From: Anisakis pegreffii
Taxonomy: Eukaryota; Nematoda; Chromadorea; Rhabditida; Anisakidae
Assembly (NCBI GenBank): GCA_035041965.1
Contig: JAPYMA010002959.1
Location: 47,316 to 111,315, forward strand
Length of the DNA stretch: 64,000 bases
Direction of reading: 5' to 3'
The notes under the pieces were generated by a model. That model was not told where the DNA came from, did no database searches, and saw only the letters and a program-made list of their open reading frames with translations. Shown one piece after another: positions 44,833 through 58,539 of this stretch (position 1 is its first letter; every line of letters starts with the position of its first letter). The position numbers were made by a program, and so were the translations under genes.

Positions 44833-44900
44833 ACATCACTCGGTTTGACAGAACCGTCCATTTGTTCATAAGATACCTCACCCCGGTATGTGCTTCACCC

Positions 44901-47900
44901 TAAGCCTATGGTTAAATGAAATCTATTGCCATATTTCATTCTGATTATCACCACTTATCTTTAAGTTAGCAACGACCTCAAGGTTTTGTCCTATCTCTTG
45001 TTCTGATTTCGTCCAAAACGCATTGTATAAAGTGCACTCTTACATAGATAGCTCTATGTAGGAGTGCAGATCAGTCGTTTTCCAATTGCATCGAAAGGTA
45101 AGTAATGCAGACTTCATGTTCATAATTGTATGCTGATTGGGAACAATTCTATTTAAAATCAATGCCTGCGTGATTTTAATGCTCCATTAGAACGAAATTA
45201 TGAAGAGCAAGAATCGGTTCTGTAATACTCGATTTGTACACTTTAACCCGGCTTATTAATTGTATATTTGTTGCTAAAGATTTTTCAATCAACTTTTGAT
45301 TTCGTTCATAGTTCGATTAATTTGTTGCAAAAATTTTACTTGAACAATGTGAACGTTTACGAATCACTCGGTTCGAGTCGCTCAGTCAAATTCATAATTG
45401 TTTTTGTCCTGTTAAAGCGTGCATTACTTTTGCACAATAGAACTGAGAATAATAATGATAAAAATCGCTCATAAGATATGCTCAAGACCTCCCATTTCAC
45501 TGAATATTTCATTGCATCATCGAAATCTTCAAATTGAATTCTTGAATCAGCTAAATCCGTCGTTAATTACTACAAATGTCTTAGAACATTTAATTGTTTC
45601 ATTAATAATGTATAAGCAAATTGCTATTTCTACCGTATCCCTAATGGAATAATTAATAAATTCAAAGACAACATCAATGTGTTATACTGCAGTGATAATA
45701 TATAAGTTAACGCTACATTTGCCGTCACTCTCAATACGTATCTATATGTTACTTACTATATTCGTTTCGTTTCTCTGCCAACTGTCATCACAGTGCACCA
45801 CTCTTGAATCCACAGCTCACAAATCAGTCAACATTTGATAAGTCCGAAATCTCTGTTGAAAGGGTTACTATATGCTTGCATGAATACATCACATTTTGCA
45901 CTTTGTTCCAGTCTCCCCTTTCTCATCCCTACTGTTGCTATCATTTCGGCCAACATGTGAATTTGTGATGAATTTCATTCACAGCGCGAGTTGGTCTGTA
46001 AGTGGTGACAGAACCTTCACTTATTGAACCGCACCTGGTATCTCTGACGTCGAACATCAGAATATGTGGAACGGTCATCAAGATAACGGTTTAAATTTAT
46101 GGTACGGTCATCAAGCGACGTTCGATCGGTGAAATCCAACCGAATTTTTAATTTGAACTTTTTTTTGGATTTTCGGTAATTACCAAAGTCTGATAATTTT
46201 TGGAACGAAGTCTGATAATTTTGGAACTGTTGCGGTTTTTAATAGCGAATTTCAAAATGTTAAAAAGTTTGTTCGGCTGGATTCCGATTGAATCTAAACT
46301 TGTTCGGAATATAAACGACAAAATGTGTTTAACGCTTAAGTGTTTAACCTTGTTGCACAGCACCTTCGTCTCACCATCATTCGCAAACTTTGTTGCAGGC
46401 ATCAAACTCAGCGATCTCAGCTAGCCACCAAAATTGCAATTCTTCATTGAACACTCAGGAAACAAGCCTCACAAACTGAATTCATATTAATGGCAAACGA
46501 TCTACTGACTATATGATAATATCTTTCCCAACTTGCTTAAATATTCAAAAGAGTATGTTTATTGGTAATCCGATGCGTTTAATCAAAGTACTGCTGATTA
46601 AAATTACGGAGAGGCATTGTTGACCAGATGATTCTTTCAGTTTGATTTTATCCTTGTTTTTCATATACACTCTTGGAAACAATTACCTTCGAACTTTAAA
46701 ATCATTTTCTCTGCTACCAGTTCTTGTTTTCTCAGCTACCTACATATTGTTATCTTCTCCAACATTCCAGCCTTCCCATTCCGATAACTCTCGTAGTTGT
46801 CTGACAAAGTGATAGATTCGACGTTTTCGATGAAGGCAGAGAAAAAGAATAAGTGAGAGAGCGTTCTCTTTCGGACTTCTACAAATTCTAACTGATTTAT
46901 AAGCAGTGGGCCCAACTGTTGCAAGAATGATTCAACAACTGAGCATCGAGATGATTATGTTTCTAAAACAAAATTATTCCGAAAGTTCGCCCGAATGAGC
47001 CAAAGGTTGGATTAGATTTTACACATTTGACATTTTGAAAAGCCTGCCTTATTTCCTGTTAAATCTCGTTTCATTCTCAATCGTTCACCTATAAGATTTC
47101 TATGTAAGTATTTCATCTATGATTGTGATCGAATAAAACTTTCATCAGCGAATGAAATCATTTGTTGCAATAAAAACGGTCCAAAACAGATATGTAATTA
47201 TCAAAATGTCATCCAAATATCATTGTTTCACCAACGTTTTCATGAAAAATAGTGCCAAAGTATTAGGGGTATTTTTAAGAGATTATTTTATGCACGACTT
47301 TCTTCTCATTTTTTCAAAAGTGCGAATTAATCAAATTTATGGTAAATGCGAGTGTTTTTTGTATCGCGATCGACTTCAAACTTCATTGGTGTAGAATGAG
47401 ATAGAAAGCTGGCTGCGATACGCGGTAAAAGTAATACACATGACTGAATCGCTCTCTAAGCTATGCCCTACTTGTTAAACTGCTTAACGTTCAGTCAATA
47501 TCTATCATATAGAAATCTGCTTATCTGTAAATGACATGTTCAGATTTCCTCACACATGCTTAATGTTGCTTTATAATTACTGCCACCTATGCATGGACAT
47601 GTGGTTTTTTCATTCAGAGTTATAATACAGGAAAAGAAGGAGAGCTGTACTATCGATCAGCGGGAAAAGAGAGCTTGATGATATATGAATCGGCCAAGTT
47701 TGCAGGTTATGTGATCAAACGTTCATCTGTTCGGAGAAAGCAGGACATTAACAGTCAGAAAATCGCAGTTTTTAGTGTCAGTATAATTGAAGACACTCAC
47801 ACAAGTCTCGCTGTTGATCAGTTTAGAATAATGATCGTAAGCAGTAATTCATCTTATAAAAGTAACCATACAATCAAACGCGAAGTATCCTAATTTCGCT

Positions 47901-50900
47901 GACTGTTTTACAGATGTTTAACAGGAAAACAGCACACACTGAATGAAGATCAGCATTTATCGAAATGATCTTTGTGAATCTGATTAGCCGAATAAACGGT
48001 GTAATAGAACCTTATTGCTGCTATTAACAAATTTCTTTTTGTTACGAAGTTTTTGGAAAACAACTGAAAGCAATTCTAGTCTAAAATAATTTTCTTAGGA
48101 TTGTTATCGACTATAGTAATGATATTATATTATAATAATTATTGTTATAATGATAACCATAAACAATACTTCAGGGAAATTATATAGCAATAATATTAGC
48201 AATAACAAGAGCAGTAATCAAATATGATAAGATTTTAGAGGATAGCGTTTAGTGATTGAGGGTTTGAGCACGATTCATATTGCTAATTGAATTAGATTTG
48301 ATGAGCAGATATAAAGCTGGATGGAAGTGAGATAATTGCTTTTGTGGGTGTTTGAGTAATAAGTTCGCATGAACGCGTCTCATATTTTATTATCTCATCT
48401 TCGACATATTTTCATCTTTTTGCATCGATTTCATTTCGTGTTGAATATTTTCGTTTTTATTACATCCTTTCATTCAGCTACACATTTTTTTCAATCGTTA
48501 CATTCAGCCACTTCAATACCGTAATCAAATTATTTCTTCACTCATTCCTTCCATGCACTGATCATTTTACTTATTCACACATCGTTTATTGCATCAATAT
48601 TTTAATCGAATAATTTCCTAAAAACTGTCAGTATTGTGTTAGGTATAGAGATGAATGCATAAATTCGTGTGTATGATTAATCGATGGATATAACTTGATT
48701 CAGTCTATAAGCATTGAGCCACATCTGGTTATAATTTGGTAAATAGACATACCCAGATGCACACAGCACACAACACCCAACAGATAGCATCTTAGTTAAC
48801 AACCATCATTGCTGTTATTATTATCAACGCATTTCATTGCTATGTTACTCAGTTCCAATCAACACGCAGTCTTTATCAGAACTAAACAGCTACTTTTCTT
48901 ACATTGTCGATCTTGTCATGCATATTTTTAACGGTTTATATTTAATCTAATCTCTAACCAGTACTCCATTCAACTTAGTTCACTTTCATCGATAGTTCAC
49001 ATCGAAGGGGATGGAAAAGAGTAGTAAAAATATGAAAAGCGTCAGAAATATGATAATAGAACATTTTAATGGAGAAGTGGTTTTTTGAAATTACTCGGTT
49101 TCATAAGACGATTACAGCTGTTCCCCGCTGAGTACTTTTATTGAAACATTTTTTGATTTATAACAACTAAGTTCTCAAAGTTTTATTAGAGCGAATTTCT
49201 TGTAATTCATTTTTCTTGTTATTGTCATAGTACAACGAAGAAAACTGAATTTGTAATTTTCTAATAAAGTCATTACTATTGCTGCCTGAGAATGAAAAAA
49301 CACTCTGAAATTTAGTTTACAACTGAGGTTCTCATAGATTGTGAAATTCTCCTTGGAAGGAATTCGAAGATGTCGGAGGAACTGACAAGATTGGCAAATC
49401 ACTGTTGGCTGATTTTCTTTTCATTATTCTTTCACATTCGTCTAAAGATTTTTTTGAAATGGTCGTTTGGTCACGAAGAATTGGTTCATTAGATACTATG
49501 AACAAATTATTGATAGCAAATTATTGATAGCAAACTTCATTGGATGAATTTCTTGACTTGATCGAAGAAGCGATAGCTTATCACAGGGAGTTGCAGTCAC
49601 CTATATTGTTTGAAGGGGGTGGGGGCTAAGACAGAATGGCGGTATGCCACACGGTCAAAGAAAGCAGCAGAGTGCAAAGTGTGAGATCTACTTCTGCAGG
49701 ACGAAAATATAACACCGCTTCATACTCGAATCAACTGAGTATGCATGGATGCAAGCGATACGAATATCAACCCATTAATCACTCCGACAAAATATTCGTA
49801 TTCTTGCGTTCACTGAATATTTATTCTATAACAACAATAGTAATAGTATTATAACAGTGCAAATAACAATAATCACAATTACTACAATAATAATTATAAT
49901 AGTAGTTATTATTATGATAATAATAATAATAATAACTGCAATTCAATACTCCATAAATCAGTGACTGTTCCAACGGAGCAACGAAAAGCTTAAACATCGA
50001 ATGGCGATACGTTTACTCAGCTTTATCTGTACGTGCCTGCTCGTTTTTTCGTCATAAAACCTTATTGATTGTAATAATTCTTTTTCGGGCCCATCATTAC
50101 CAAACTAGATAAGATGAAAACTATCAATCCTATAATACGAAAAAATAATGAAATGTCTAGGCTGGAAGAGTAGCAAGAATGGAACTCATCGGCATTCAGA
50201 ATGCTTAACAGGTTTTGACAGATGATCACTTAAAACACTCGTTGTTGGTTAGAAATTTGCTTTTGATACATCTGAAGAAATACTTTGTTCATATATACGA
50301 GAATGAACTTCAGAAAGTAGTTATTCTGCATATTATTGTTCAACTTTTCATTGTGATGCAAATATGAAGATGATGTTAGCCGATCGAGTGAATTCTACTA
50401 AATCATTAACTAATAATGCTCATTTATACAGGTTAACGTTAACATAACCATACATGCATTCATTTTAAATGATATGCTTTCTTTTGTGAAATTCAAAAGC
50501 TTTTGTTTTTGCTAAGTTGAATCGGTTGACAGGACATGGCATTCAGTAAAAAGGATGCGACTAGAAGAGCGTAAGTCAACCTTTCATATACACCACAACT
50601 TGTTTACGTACTAGTTCGGTTTGAAACACATTAATAAACTCTGCCTTAGGCTCTCAAAAACAATTTCTGATTGAACGAAACGAAACGCATCCATCGTTAC
50701 ATTCGCTTGCTTATTGCTGCTTACTCAATGGGGCGGCCTCTTTCTGTCGACGTCTACATCCAGCTATACGGTAGTTTTTGAATGGAACACAGTCAGAGGT
50801 GGTGCTGTATTAGATCGATTAACTTCAGTTTAACTTCATTTCGTCGAATTGTCACATTCGAAAGGCATCAGTCCATAGGGCATCGCTCTAGGCCATACTG

Positions 50901-52750
50901 TATTTAAACCACCATTTATTACCTTTTTAGCTTTAATATGAACGACATCCTTTCTCCTCCAGTTTAATTGGCCATCTTTTAAAAATCGTTATCACCTGTC
51001 ACTTTTACTATTGTTGGTAAGTTGAATATATGCCATCCTAAGAGATCATAAGAGTGCGTTTATATTCATTGATATGTATATATAATTTGCTCTCAGTAAT
51101 GAACTAATTCATGCTCCTCCTCAAACAACCATTCGTGAATAATCATTCCGAGTAGTATAAAATCTCAACGAATGTTTGGTTAGCTGCTAAGTTCTTTCAA
51201 CAAATCTCCATTCAGAGGTAATTAAAATAATCAATTCATTTCATTCGTTACAAACCCTAATTATCACGGTTGATATTCACTTCTTTATCAGTACCATTAT
51301 GCTTTGCCTTCATTGAATGATTACTATCTCTTTACGTCTACATCAGCTGTGAAAAGTGCATAGAATCACTTTCCCGTCATGTATGTCAGTTCATTCGCTG
51401 GTATCACTTCAATTGTTCCTGACATCCCGAAACATTTTCAAAATATTACTCCCTGTACGCAATTAGTCGTGTAGTGGAAAGCCTGAACATATAATATGCG
51501 AATAAGTATTAATTTGAAGATATTCACTCGAACTGTGGATGAGAATATGGTGCGATTTATACGCTAGATATAAAATAAGAGTGTAGAAAACAACAGAAGA
51601 GGATAGCACGATTATTTAGTCGCGGGAGGAATGAAAGCAATCTGAACGGATGGATGCATATGAGAGGCGATACGATAGGACTTGGATAAGATAGGATAGG
51701 ATGTACTGCATATACGGTTTATCGATTATTGTCAAATGAGTTTCGGCTATTGTGCCCGGGTCATGCCTCTTGATTCATCTTCTAAATCTCTTCACTCAGC
51801 ATATTATTTCATTTTATTTTATTTCATACAATCGTTTCAAATTGCTCCTCCCTTACATACATATGCACATTTGTGCGTGTGTTGCTGTGAGCAAAGCTCG
51901 TTTCGTTTTTGATATGTGAAATGAAATCGAGTCGTTATTAACATTGTTTTATTCGTATTATTCGATTATCATAGTTTCGTTTCATCCTAACACCCACTCC
52001 AGTGTCTACTAATTCTGCTACCAGTAATTTATAATCACTTACGGTTTGCCTTACTTTGATCAATGGACAGGTTGTCTTATCCCGAAACTGGATACTTCAC
52101 ACAGTTACTATGTAGAAAACTATCTGACTTTATGTATGGGATTATTGTGATCACCGCTCCACGATTAAACAGGCTTTGATTATTTACTTTCGGTGATCTG
52201 TACCACTGATACAATTTCCATCTTAGTGTTGACTCTGAGAGTAACGATTAAATTAAAGAGTTTATCGTCTTATTGGTGAAAAAATTCATTGATTTAGAGC
52301 CGTTTAAAGTATGCAGTAAAAGTGATTGTTTTAGAGCCATTTGAAGCAGCATTTCCTTTAATCAAGTTTCGATGCGGGAAGGAAGAGAGCGTGTAACTTG
52401 AAAAGTGTGTAATGACTGTATGAGTGTGTATATGCACTTTCAATGTAACTATAACTGAACATTGGCATTCGTTAGAGGAGATCAGCGAATATATTCCATC
52501 TCCGATTGTCATTCTCGCTAACGTTGTTGTGCTTTTTTCGATTGCATTCGTTCGACTGAAACTGAAAATTCTGCGTGGAATTTTGTCACGCGAGTAAGCG
52601 ATACGCACGTGTTAAAAGTTTGCTTTCAACCGGAAGATATTAAGCTGTGGCGGACATTAATTCTAGACAATAAATTTATTGAAGTGAATAAATTCTAAAC
52701 TGTTAAAGGTTCGAGACACAGAAGACGGATCAGCACGATTCCTCTCACAA
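44901..52750. other. intergenic, upstream flank of hlh-2
   Basis: AT-rich DNA with simple-sequence patches (48120-48200, 49845-49940) and many short ORFs without coding character. I found no tRNA-like box pair, no known repeat ends and no gene. Regulatory sequence for hlh-2 presumably lies in the right part but cannot be singled out. Confidence 0.5.
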
Positions 52751-54338
52751 ATGATGTATTCTGACCAAAATGCTTATAATGCTTACCCACTGGATACTAA
52801 TCAAATGCAGTCAGCAAATCAAAATACTTCTGAAATTAATCCATACTGGAATACGAATACGTTACCACAGCATAACCCATATGCACAACTTACCCTACCA
52901 ACCATGGCAACCACGTAAGTTTCGTTATTATTCTGTCGTCCCTTTATAATGTCGATTTTGAACAGCTCGCAATACACGTCAGCTTTTGAAACTGCCCGTT
53001 TTGTTTAAAACGGTCTTTGGCCATCAATCGTCTAATGATTTCACAGCTAGTTCGGCTATTCTGTCATTACGCCTCAAAGAAAATGGAATGGGAGATAAGG
53101 TTCTAGAAATTCTCACAGCGAGCGATCGGTCGCATTAGCTTGCAACAAGCAAGCCAGACAAGCCGATCATTATTACTACGATTGACAGTAGTGATGGTGC
53201 TCGAACTTTGGTCAGTTTCGACCGCAGTTCGGTCAAATTTTCACCGAATCTTAAGTTTCGACAGTTTTCTAGTTTCTCGGCCACTGCCAGAGTTTAATAT
53301 TATCTGGGGTTATTTTGGTCTTATTTCAACCGGAAAATATGGTATTTGTTTGATGTAACTGAATTCCTGTGTTGCAGAAATCGGTCTTATCAGATTTTGA
53401 CCGGAAACTTTCGAATTTAGTTCGGTTAAACCGAGTTTCAGAATTTCCAAAATGGATTGGATCAATCATATCAGTTTTTCGTTCGGTTACCGTCAGAATT
53501 ATCATCGTTATGATGATTGTTTAATAACGTTACTATCGTTATTGATTGCAGTATCATTATTACGAGCTTCATATTCATTTCATGATGCTGTTTCAGTTAT
53601 AATGGTGGATTGTTAGCGATGCCTTCATCAAATACAGAAGATGATTATTCAAGGTCGTTATCAGCTGTTACATCGTCGTCTTATGCTGTTCCAGTATCTG
53701 CATCGAACGCTCCATCTGGAGGCGATGTGGTTGAAATTGGAAAGGTGCACTACTTGATTCATATATTCATATATTCATTCATATATATTCATATATTTCA
53801 CTATTTATATATCAATTCATGTTCACTATTTACATATCAATGGTATTTTAATTGATAAGATGTACATATTAATGATCAACAATAGTTTAAGATATACGAA
53901 AGTGATACAAATCCTTTGGTTGCTGTTCATACAACAATGTATCATCCGCACGCAAATCCTTGGAATACGCATTATCTGCCAACTTATATGCCAAATGTGA
54001 ATTGAGTTTCGATTATTCTTACTTTCACAATTAATTTTTTGGCTGATGAATTTTTCGTTGTGTGGTGCGTAAGTTAAAGGCTTTATTCCAGTCAGACGAT
54101 AAGTCACAGCTACCTGACCAATTGCCAGCAACAGCTCAATATTTACCACCTGAAGACGTCATGAGAAGGGATGAGCCAATTAATCAACAACCTGCGTTGC
54201 ATTTCTATCCTCCACATTTGCAGGTTTCTTTTCACTCATCTCTTGTGTTCATTTTTGGTATGCAAAAATCCTACCAAATGGCTTCACTTCAGCTCAATAT
54301 CTGTACATGTGCTTCACTTTATTCCTATTTAACTGATT

Positions 54339-54412
<74 letters not shown>

Positions 54413-57400
54413 GTTGTTTATGTGCTTATCAAATAGCCGCTTGCACAACTGTTTGTAAACATTATACACAGCAGGGCGCTTCAAGAGTGATGCACAGTTC
54501 AGAAGTATTCTTTTAGTTATGCGATAAGAAATGTATGAGGCTGATTGATTCACAGTAAGAGTGGTGTTGGATACGATCAGGTTGTCTATATCTAAATCAA
54601 ACTAAAATGACTTCTTACTAGAGTGAATTAAAAAGTAATTGCTTCTAATTTTGAACGCAACCAAAATTGGTAACATCTTATGAAGAAGTGCTGGAATGAA
54701 ATAGAAGAAATAATCATTCAAGAAAAACTTAGCTCATTGATGTTTCATCAAGTTTAAGTGAACACATTCTGTGGCTCGGATATGTGTAGAATGAATGCAT
54801 TATGCGTGCGACGCTGTAGAGCAGGGTTTCTCAACCGGGGTGCGACAGAGGGTGGAATGAGAGGGGGTACAAGAGTAGTGCGATGAAAGGGGGTTAATGA
54901 GGGGTGCGGAAAGGTGTGCGAGGGCATCTCACAGTTTTCTAGGGGATGGCGGGGGGGCGAGGGGGCAAAAAGGTTGAGAATCATTGCTGTAAAGGTTTCA
55001 AGACGATACGCTAAATAAGACATTAATAAACGCATCTGTTGCACCATTTGTCAGCATAAGATGAATAGAGGAATGAAAGCAGAAATAAGCAGTGAGATAG
55101 ATAGATGGTTGTGTGTATATGTATAAGGATAGGGATATGGTCATACAATCTATAAGTAAACAATGAATCGATTTGGTTATGAGTGCGATTCTAGGTTATG
55201 CTCTTTTGACCATCTGCTCTAGTTGAGCAAGAAGCAAGTGGAATAAATGAAAGGCATTATTATGTGTGTTTGCAACGTCTTTTCATTTCTCCATTGATAT
55301 TCAGCGTTCTATTTGTGGATTATCATTTGCTGTTTGTCTGTTATTGATTCGCAACGACCTTCCTCATTTTATAAATACACTATATTGTATTCATCACATA
55401 AAATGCTTCCTCTTTTCATACTATCGATGATTTATGTAGTTTTTAAATCATAAACATTCAGTCGCTGATTGATTGAACACAAGCAGCTGTTTATTATTAT
55501 TTATTAATTCATTTATTTGTGCCTTTTTTAAACAACTGGTGTTTCTTTTATATTCAGAATACAAGTACTACAGTAGACGATGCAAGTGCGGTACAGCCAC
55601 AAGCAGCTATCCCTTCTGCTATTGATGCGTATGGTGGTAAGTATTTGGATTAAACGTGCATGTATCTGTACTTTTTTTGAAACATTAAATGAAATTATGT
55701 GTAATGATAAGAAAAATAATAAAGGTTTACCAATGTCACCTTCGACAACGACCAACCTGACAGCGACAGCTAATGCCATGCAACAACATGTAGCTGCAGT
55801 GGCTGCAGCGGGAGTGTCATCTCGTGAGCACTTCGTTGATTACAATATGATAAGTAACTTGAATTCGACTACACCCACTAATATGCCTTCTTCATCGTCA
55901 ATCATTGGTGGTGGCATGAGTAGTAACAGCAGCACTTCATCGAGGATGAGCTCGAAGAAACGTTCCAAAAGTGTTAAACTTGATTCTGATGACGATGCTA
56001 GATCGAACGAAGACAGAGAAGCTGATCGACGATCGGCGAATAATGCTAGAGAAAGGTGTTTCAATTGCTTTTTATTACCTATACGTTATAAGGATATTTT
56101 AACCAGTATTTGGGTGTTAGTCGAAAAAGTATGCAATGTGAGCGCAATACATGAGTTTATGTGAATTGTTGATAATTCAATTTACTTGTTTAATTATCTT
56201 GTTGGAAACACTCTTTTAAGAATTCGAGTGAAAGATATCAATATGGCGTTCAAAGAATTGGGGAAAATGTGCGCACAACATATGCAACAAGGAGCTGATA
56301 AAACTCAAACAAAATTGGGTGTTTTACATCAGGCAGTTGCGGTCATAACAGGACTCGAAGAGCAGGCTAGCATATTAGTTACTTATCATTGTTATTTTAT
56401 TGCATCATCTCTTGATAGCATTCGATACTTTTCCTATGTCGCGCTCTAGTTAATCGTTGAATGAATTTTTCATACCGATCTTTTTTCAAAAAAATCTCTA
56501 GTCGACCACACACGACGCACTCGTTCTAAATACAGTTTTCGCTTATCAATACGGTTTAATGCAGGGTTTCTCAGCCGGGGATGCGGCATAGTATTGCGGG
56601 GTTGCGAGATAACATTTCATTTTTTGTACATCAAAGTAGACGAGAGCGAATGTCAACGCTTACGTTTGTATAAAATAAGCAAGGGTGGACTCTAACGTAT
56701 GTATTTTTGAAAAAGCTAGAACTTACTCTAACGATATACACTTATCTATGTTGCAGACACTCGCCGTAGTGGATAAGAGATACGAAGTGGGTGTTGTTAG
56801 GCGTATGAGGATATTTTAGCTTTTGTTGTGGGGGTGCGATGACTTTTCCAGGGGAAGGGAATGAAAAGCATTGATCTAGTGTCATATTTTTTGCATCGTT
56901 TTTTACACATAAGAAAGAAGGTGTCTGTGGTAATGATTTTGTTATAAATTCAAAAAATATTCATCAGACTTTATAGGTTCGACAAAGGAATTTGAATCCA
57001 AAAGCAGCTTGTCTTAAAAGGCGAGAAGAAGAAAAAACTGTTCCCACGTAAGATTTGATACTTATGTTTTTGTGGAGTATTCTAATTCTATAGTAATGAA
57101 GAAGTAAAAGTAACATTTCTAATAGGTTGGCTTTGCATGAAGCGATTCATTTCGAACATTTCTGCTGTCTGGTGCATAATTGTATTGTTACGGATCATTT
57201 GGGGAATTTTCATGTGTGTGACTAGAGCTTCAGATTTTTTGATAGAGAGATGTGTGCTAATTGCATCTGTAGGTGGTTACATATAACGTTCCAGTCCCAC
57301 TTACTGTTTAGCAGGTACGAATCTTGTGAAAATTGGAAGAGGGAATTGCTGAAGTGGCCCTAATAGGTTCAGAAGTAAACATTTTGAATTAGTTTATGTT

Positions 57401-57742
57401 AACAGCATTCATTGATGGAACCGAATTTTGCAGAAGTAAAGAGGAACTAAAAACGCATCCCTTTATGCCGCAGTCATTTCCAAGTGATCATCTTCCAACT
57501 CAGTGAGGATCGATGAGTTATTTCTTTGAAAAAAAGTAACTCTTGAAAAGTTTTATTGTTGTTGTTAATATTGCAAATAGATATTTAAACAGTTCTAATC
57601 AATGCCACATTTTAAATGGTGTATCCTATTTCAGTGATTTAATGTGTTCTTATTCAACAGATGCCTTTCATTAACGGTAAACGAGCCAGCCGAAAAATGC
57701 CTTTATGAAGACGAAACTTTTGATGTAGCAGTTGATCACTAA
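52751..57742 (+). CDS. hlh-2: class I bHLH transcription factor, E protein/Daughterless (HLH-2) orthologue
   Basis: E proteins bind E-boxes (CANNTG) as homodimers or with tissue-specific bHLH partners. In C. elegans HLH-2 acts in neurogenesis, anchor-cell specification and gonad development. Nine exons: 52751-52914, 53597-53744, 53892-53996, 54074-54223, 55558-55636, 55725-56055, 56221-56365, 56977-57047 and 57661-57742, 1,275 nt, 424 residues. Residues 1-300 are low-complexity Gln/Ser/Thr/Pro-rich. The basic region [11 protein letters not shown] is about residues 316-326, then [38 protein letters not shown] and the E-protein tail [20 protein letters not shown]. The bHLH is the last fifth, as in E proteins. 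The start at the first of two ATGs is the natural one, but it is not proven that no upstream exon exists. All exon phases agree. Confidence 0.93.
52915..53596 (+). other. hlh-2: hlh-2 intron 1
   Basis: A 682-bp intron. Its middle (about 53190-53500) is unusually rich in TTCGGT/ACCGAA/GACCG words, often in inverted pairs, suggesting an old palindromic repeat. The ORF at 53140-53358 runs through this repeat and is not coding-like. Confidence 0.5.
54342..54409 (+). repeat. (TA)n microsatellite in hlh-2 intron 4
   Basis: About 33 perfect TA units. Likely polymorphic and prone to cruciform formation or assembly error. Confidence 0.97.
54822..54986 (+). mobile_element. 165-bp hAT-type MITE in hlh-2 intron 4
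   Basis: It starts CAGGGTTTCTCAACCGGGG and ends GGTTGAGAATCATTG, imperfect terminal inverted repeats of about 15 bp. It is flanked by CTGTAGAG (54814-54821) and CTGTAAAG (54987-54994), an 8-bp target duplication with one change. The interior is G-rich on the plus strand with no ORF. Size, ends and duplication length fit a hAT-derived MITE. Confidence 0.8.
56366..56976 (+). other. hlh-2: hlh-2 intron 7, probable GC-AG intron with repeat remnants
   Basis: The conserved protein [14 protein letters not shown] demands a junction at CAG|GCTAGC, a GC donor, with the acceptor TTTATAG at 56976. The first usable GT lies 12 nt later (56378) and would insert ASIL in frame. The intron also holds a second CAGGGTTTCTC-type hAT end at 56562 and G-rich sequence up to about 56880, a probable decayed copy of the MITE class. 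Confidence 0.6.
57048..57660 (+). other. hlh-2: hlh-2 intron 8
   Basis: A 613-bp phase-2 intron from CCCAC|GTAAGA to TTCAACAG|ATGCC. No repeats or other features were recognised. Confidence 0.7.
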
Positions 57743-58539
57743 ACCGTGGATTGATATTTTTTGATGTGTTATCTTCATTCTATCATTATTATTGTCGTTT
57801 TTTCACATCTGTGATTCATCTCTTCCATTGCATTCTATCGAATCATTGTTCATCTATTTTTATTCATCTCTTTTTCTTGCTTTATTTCATTTCTCTGTGC
57901 TGCAATGATCTTTTTTAGCATTAATTATTTTGGTATTTTGAAATGATCTTTTCTTAGCGTTAATTATTTTGTTCTTATTATCACTTTCATGAAAACAAGC
58001 AGCGAAAATTTATCCGCACTGGTGGTTGATTTGAATGATAGTAGGAACTTATCAATGTAAGTACTCGAATGGTGTATATTTTTCAAAATTGTATTGTTCA
58101 GTTGTTTTTCAAATGACATTAATTGAATTGGCCTATTTCACGACCATCATGTGCGTTACTATCCTAATGCTTTATCTACCAGTTCAACTTTCAATCATCT
58201 ACATACTCTGGTATTTATAATTCGCACTAGTTGCTGATCTGATAAATTAATATGCTATCTTTCATCATGACTGTTCGCTTATTTTGTATAAAATATTTGA
58301 ATGTTATCGCATTTTGCTCACCTCTTACTGCTCTTTAATGTTCAGTCAAAATTTATTGAGACCGTTTAGCGAAGTTCCTAGCAGTGGAGATGCACGGTCA
58401 GATTCATAACTGGTGTATATCTAATTTTGGTTCGGTAATTCATTGAAGCGCCAGAGCATGCCAGTGCTATTTGGTGAAGTTGATGGTTTTTGTTGTTGAT
58501 GTTCTCTTCGGGAGCACTCAAAAAACCGTTCTTATGTAC
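57743..58539. other. hlh-2 3' flank
   Basis: T-rich plus-strand sequence after the stop codon, expected to include the 3' UTR. No perfect AATAAA close to the stop was identified. Two near-copies of TGATCTTTT..TTAGC[AG]TTAATTATTTTG occur at about 57907 and 57943, a short direct duplication. Confidence 0.45.

Larger units (their letters stand above)
54224..55557 (+). other. hlh-2: hlh-2 intron 4 with (TA)n and a hAT MITE
   Basis: The largest intron of the gene (1,334 bp). It carries the (TA)n tract at 54342-54409 and a 165-bp MITE at 54822-54986. The rest is AT-rich. Confidence 0.85.

Noticed and set aside
43356..44900. CRISPR-like appearance of regular repeats
   Set aside because: Units are head-to-tail without unique spacers, in a nematode nuclear genome; it is a minisatellite.
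45361..45390. GGTTCGAGTC resembles a tRNA B-box
   Set aside because: No A-box or cloverleaf arms can be placed in the upstream 50-70 bases.
46148..47394. Several 70-85 codon ORFs in the intergenic interval
   Set aside because: Overlapping on both strands, no domain or codon-bias signal; they look like chance ORFs.
53140..53358. ORF in hlh-2 intron 1
   Set aside because: It runs through a TTCGGT-rich inverted-repeat segment and lacks splice sites compatible with the bHLH gene.
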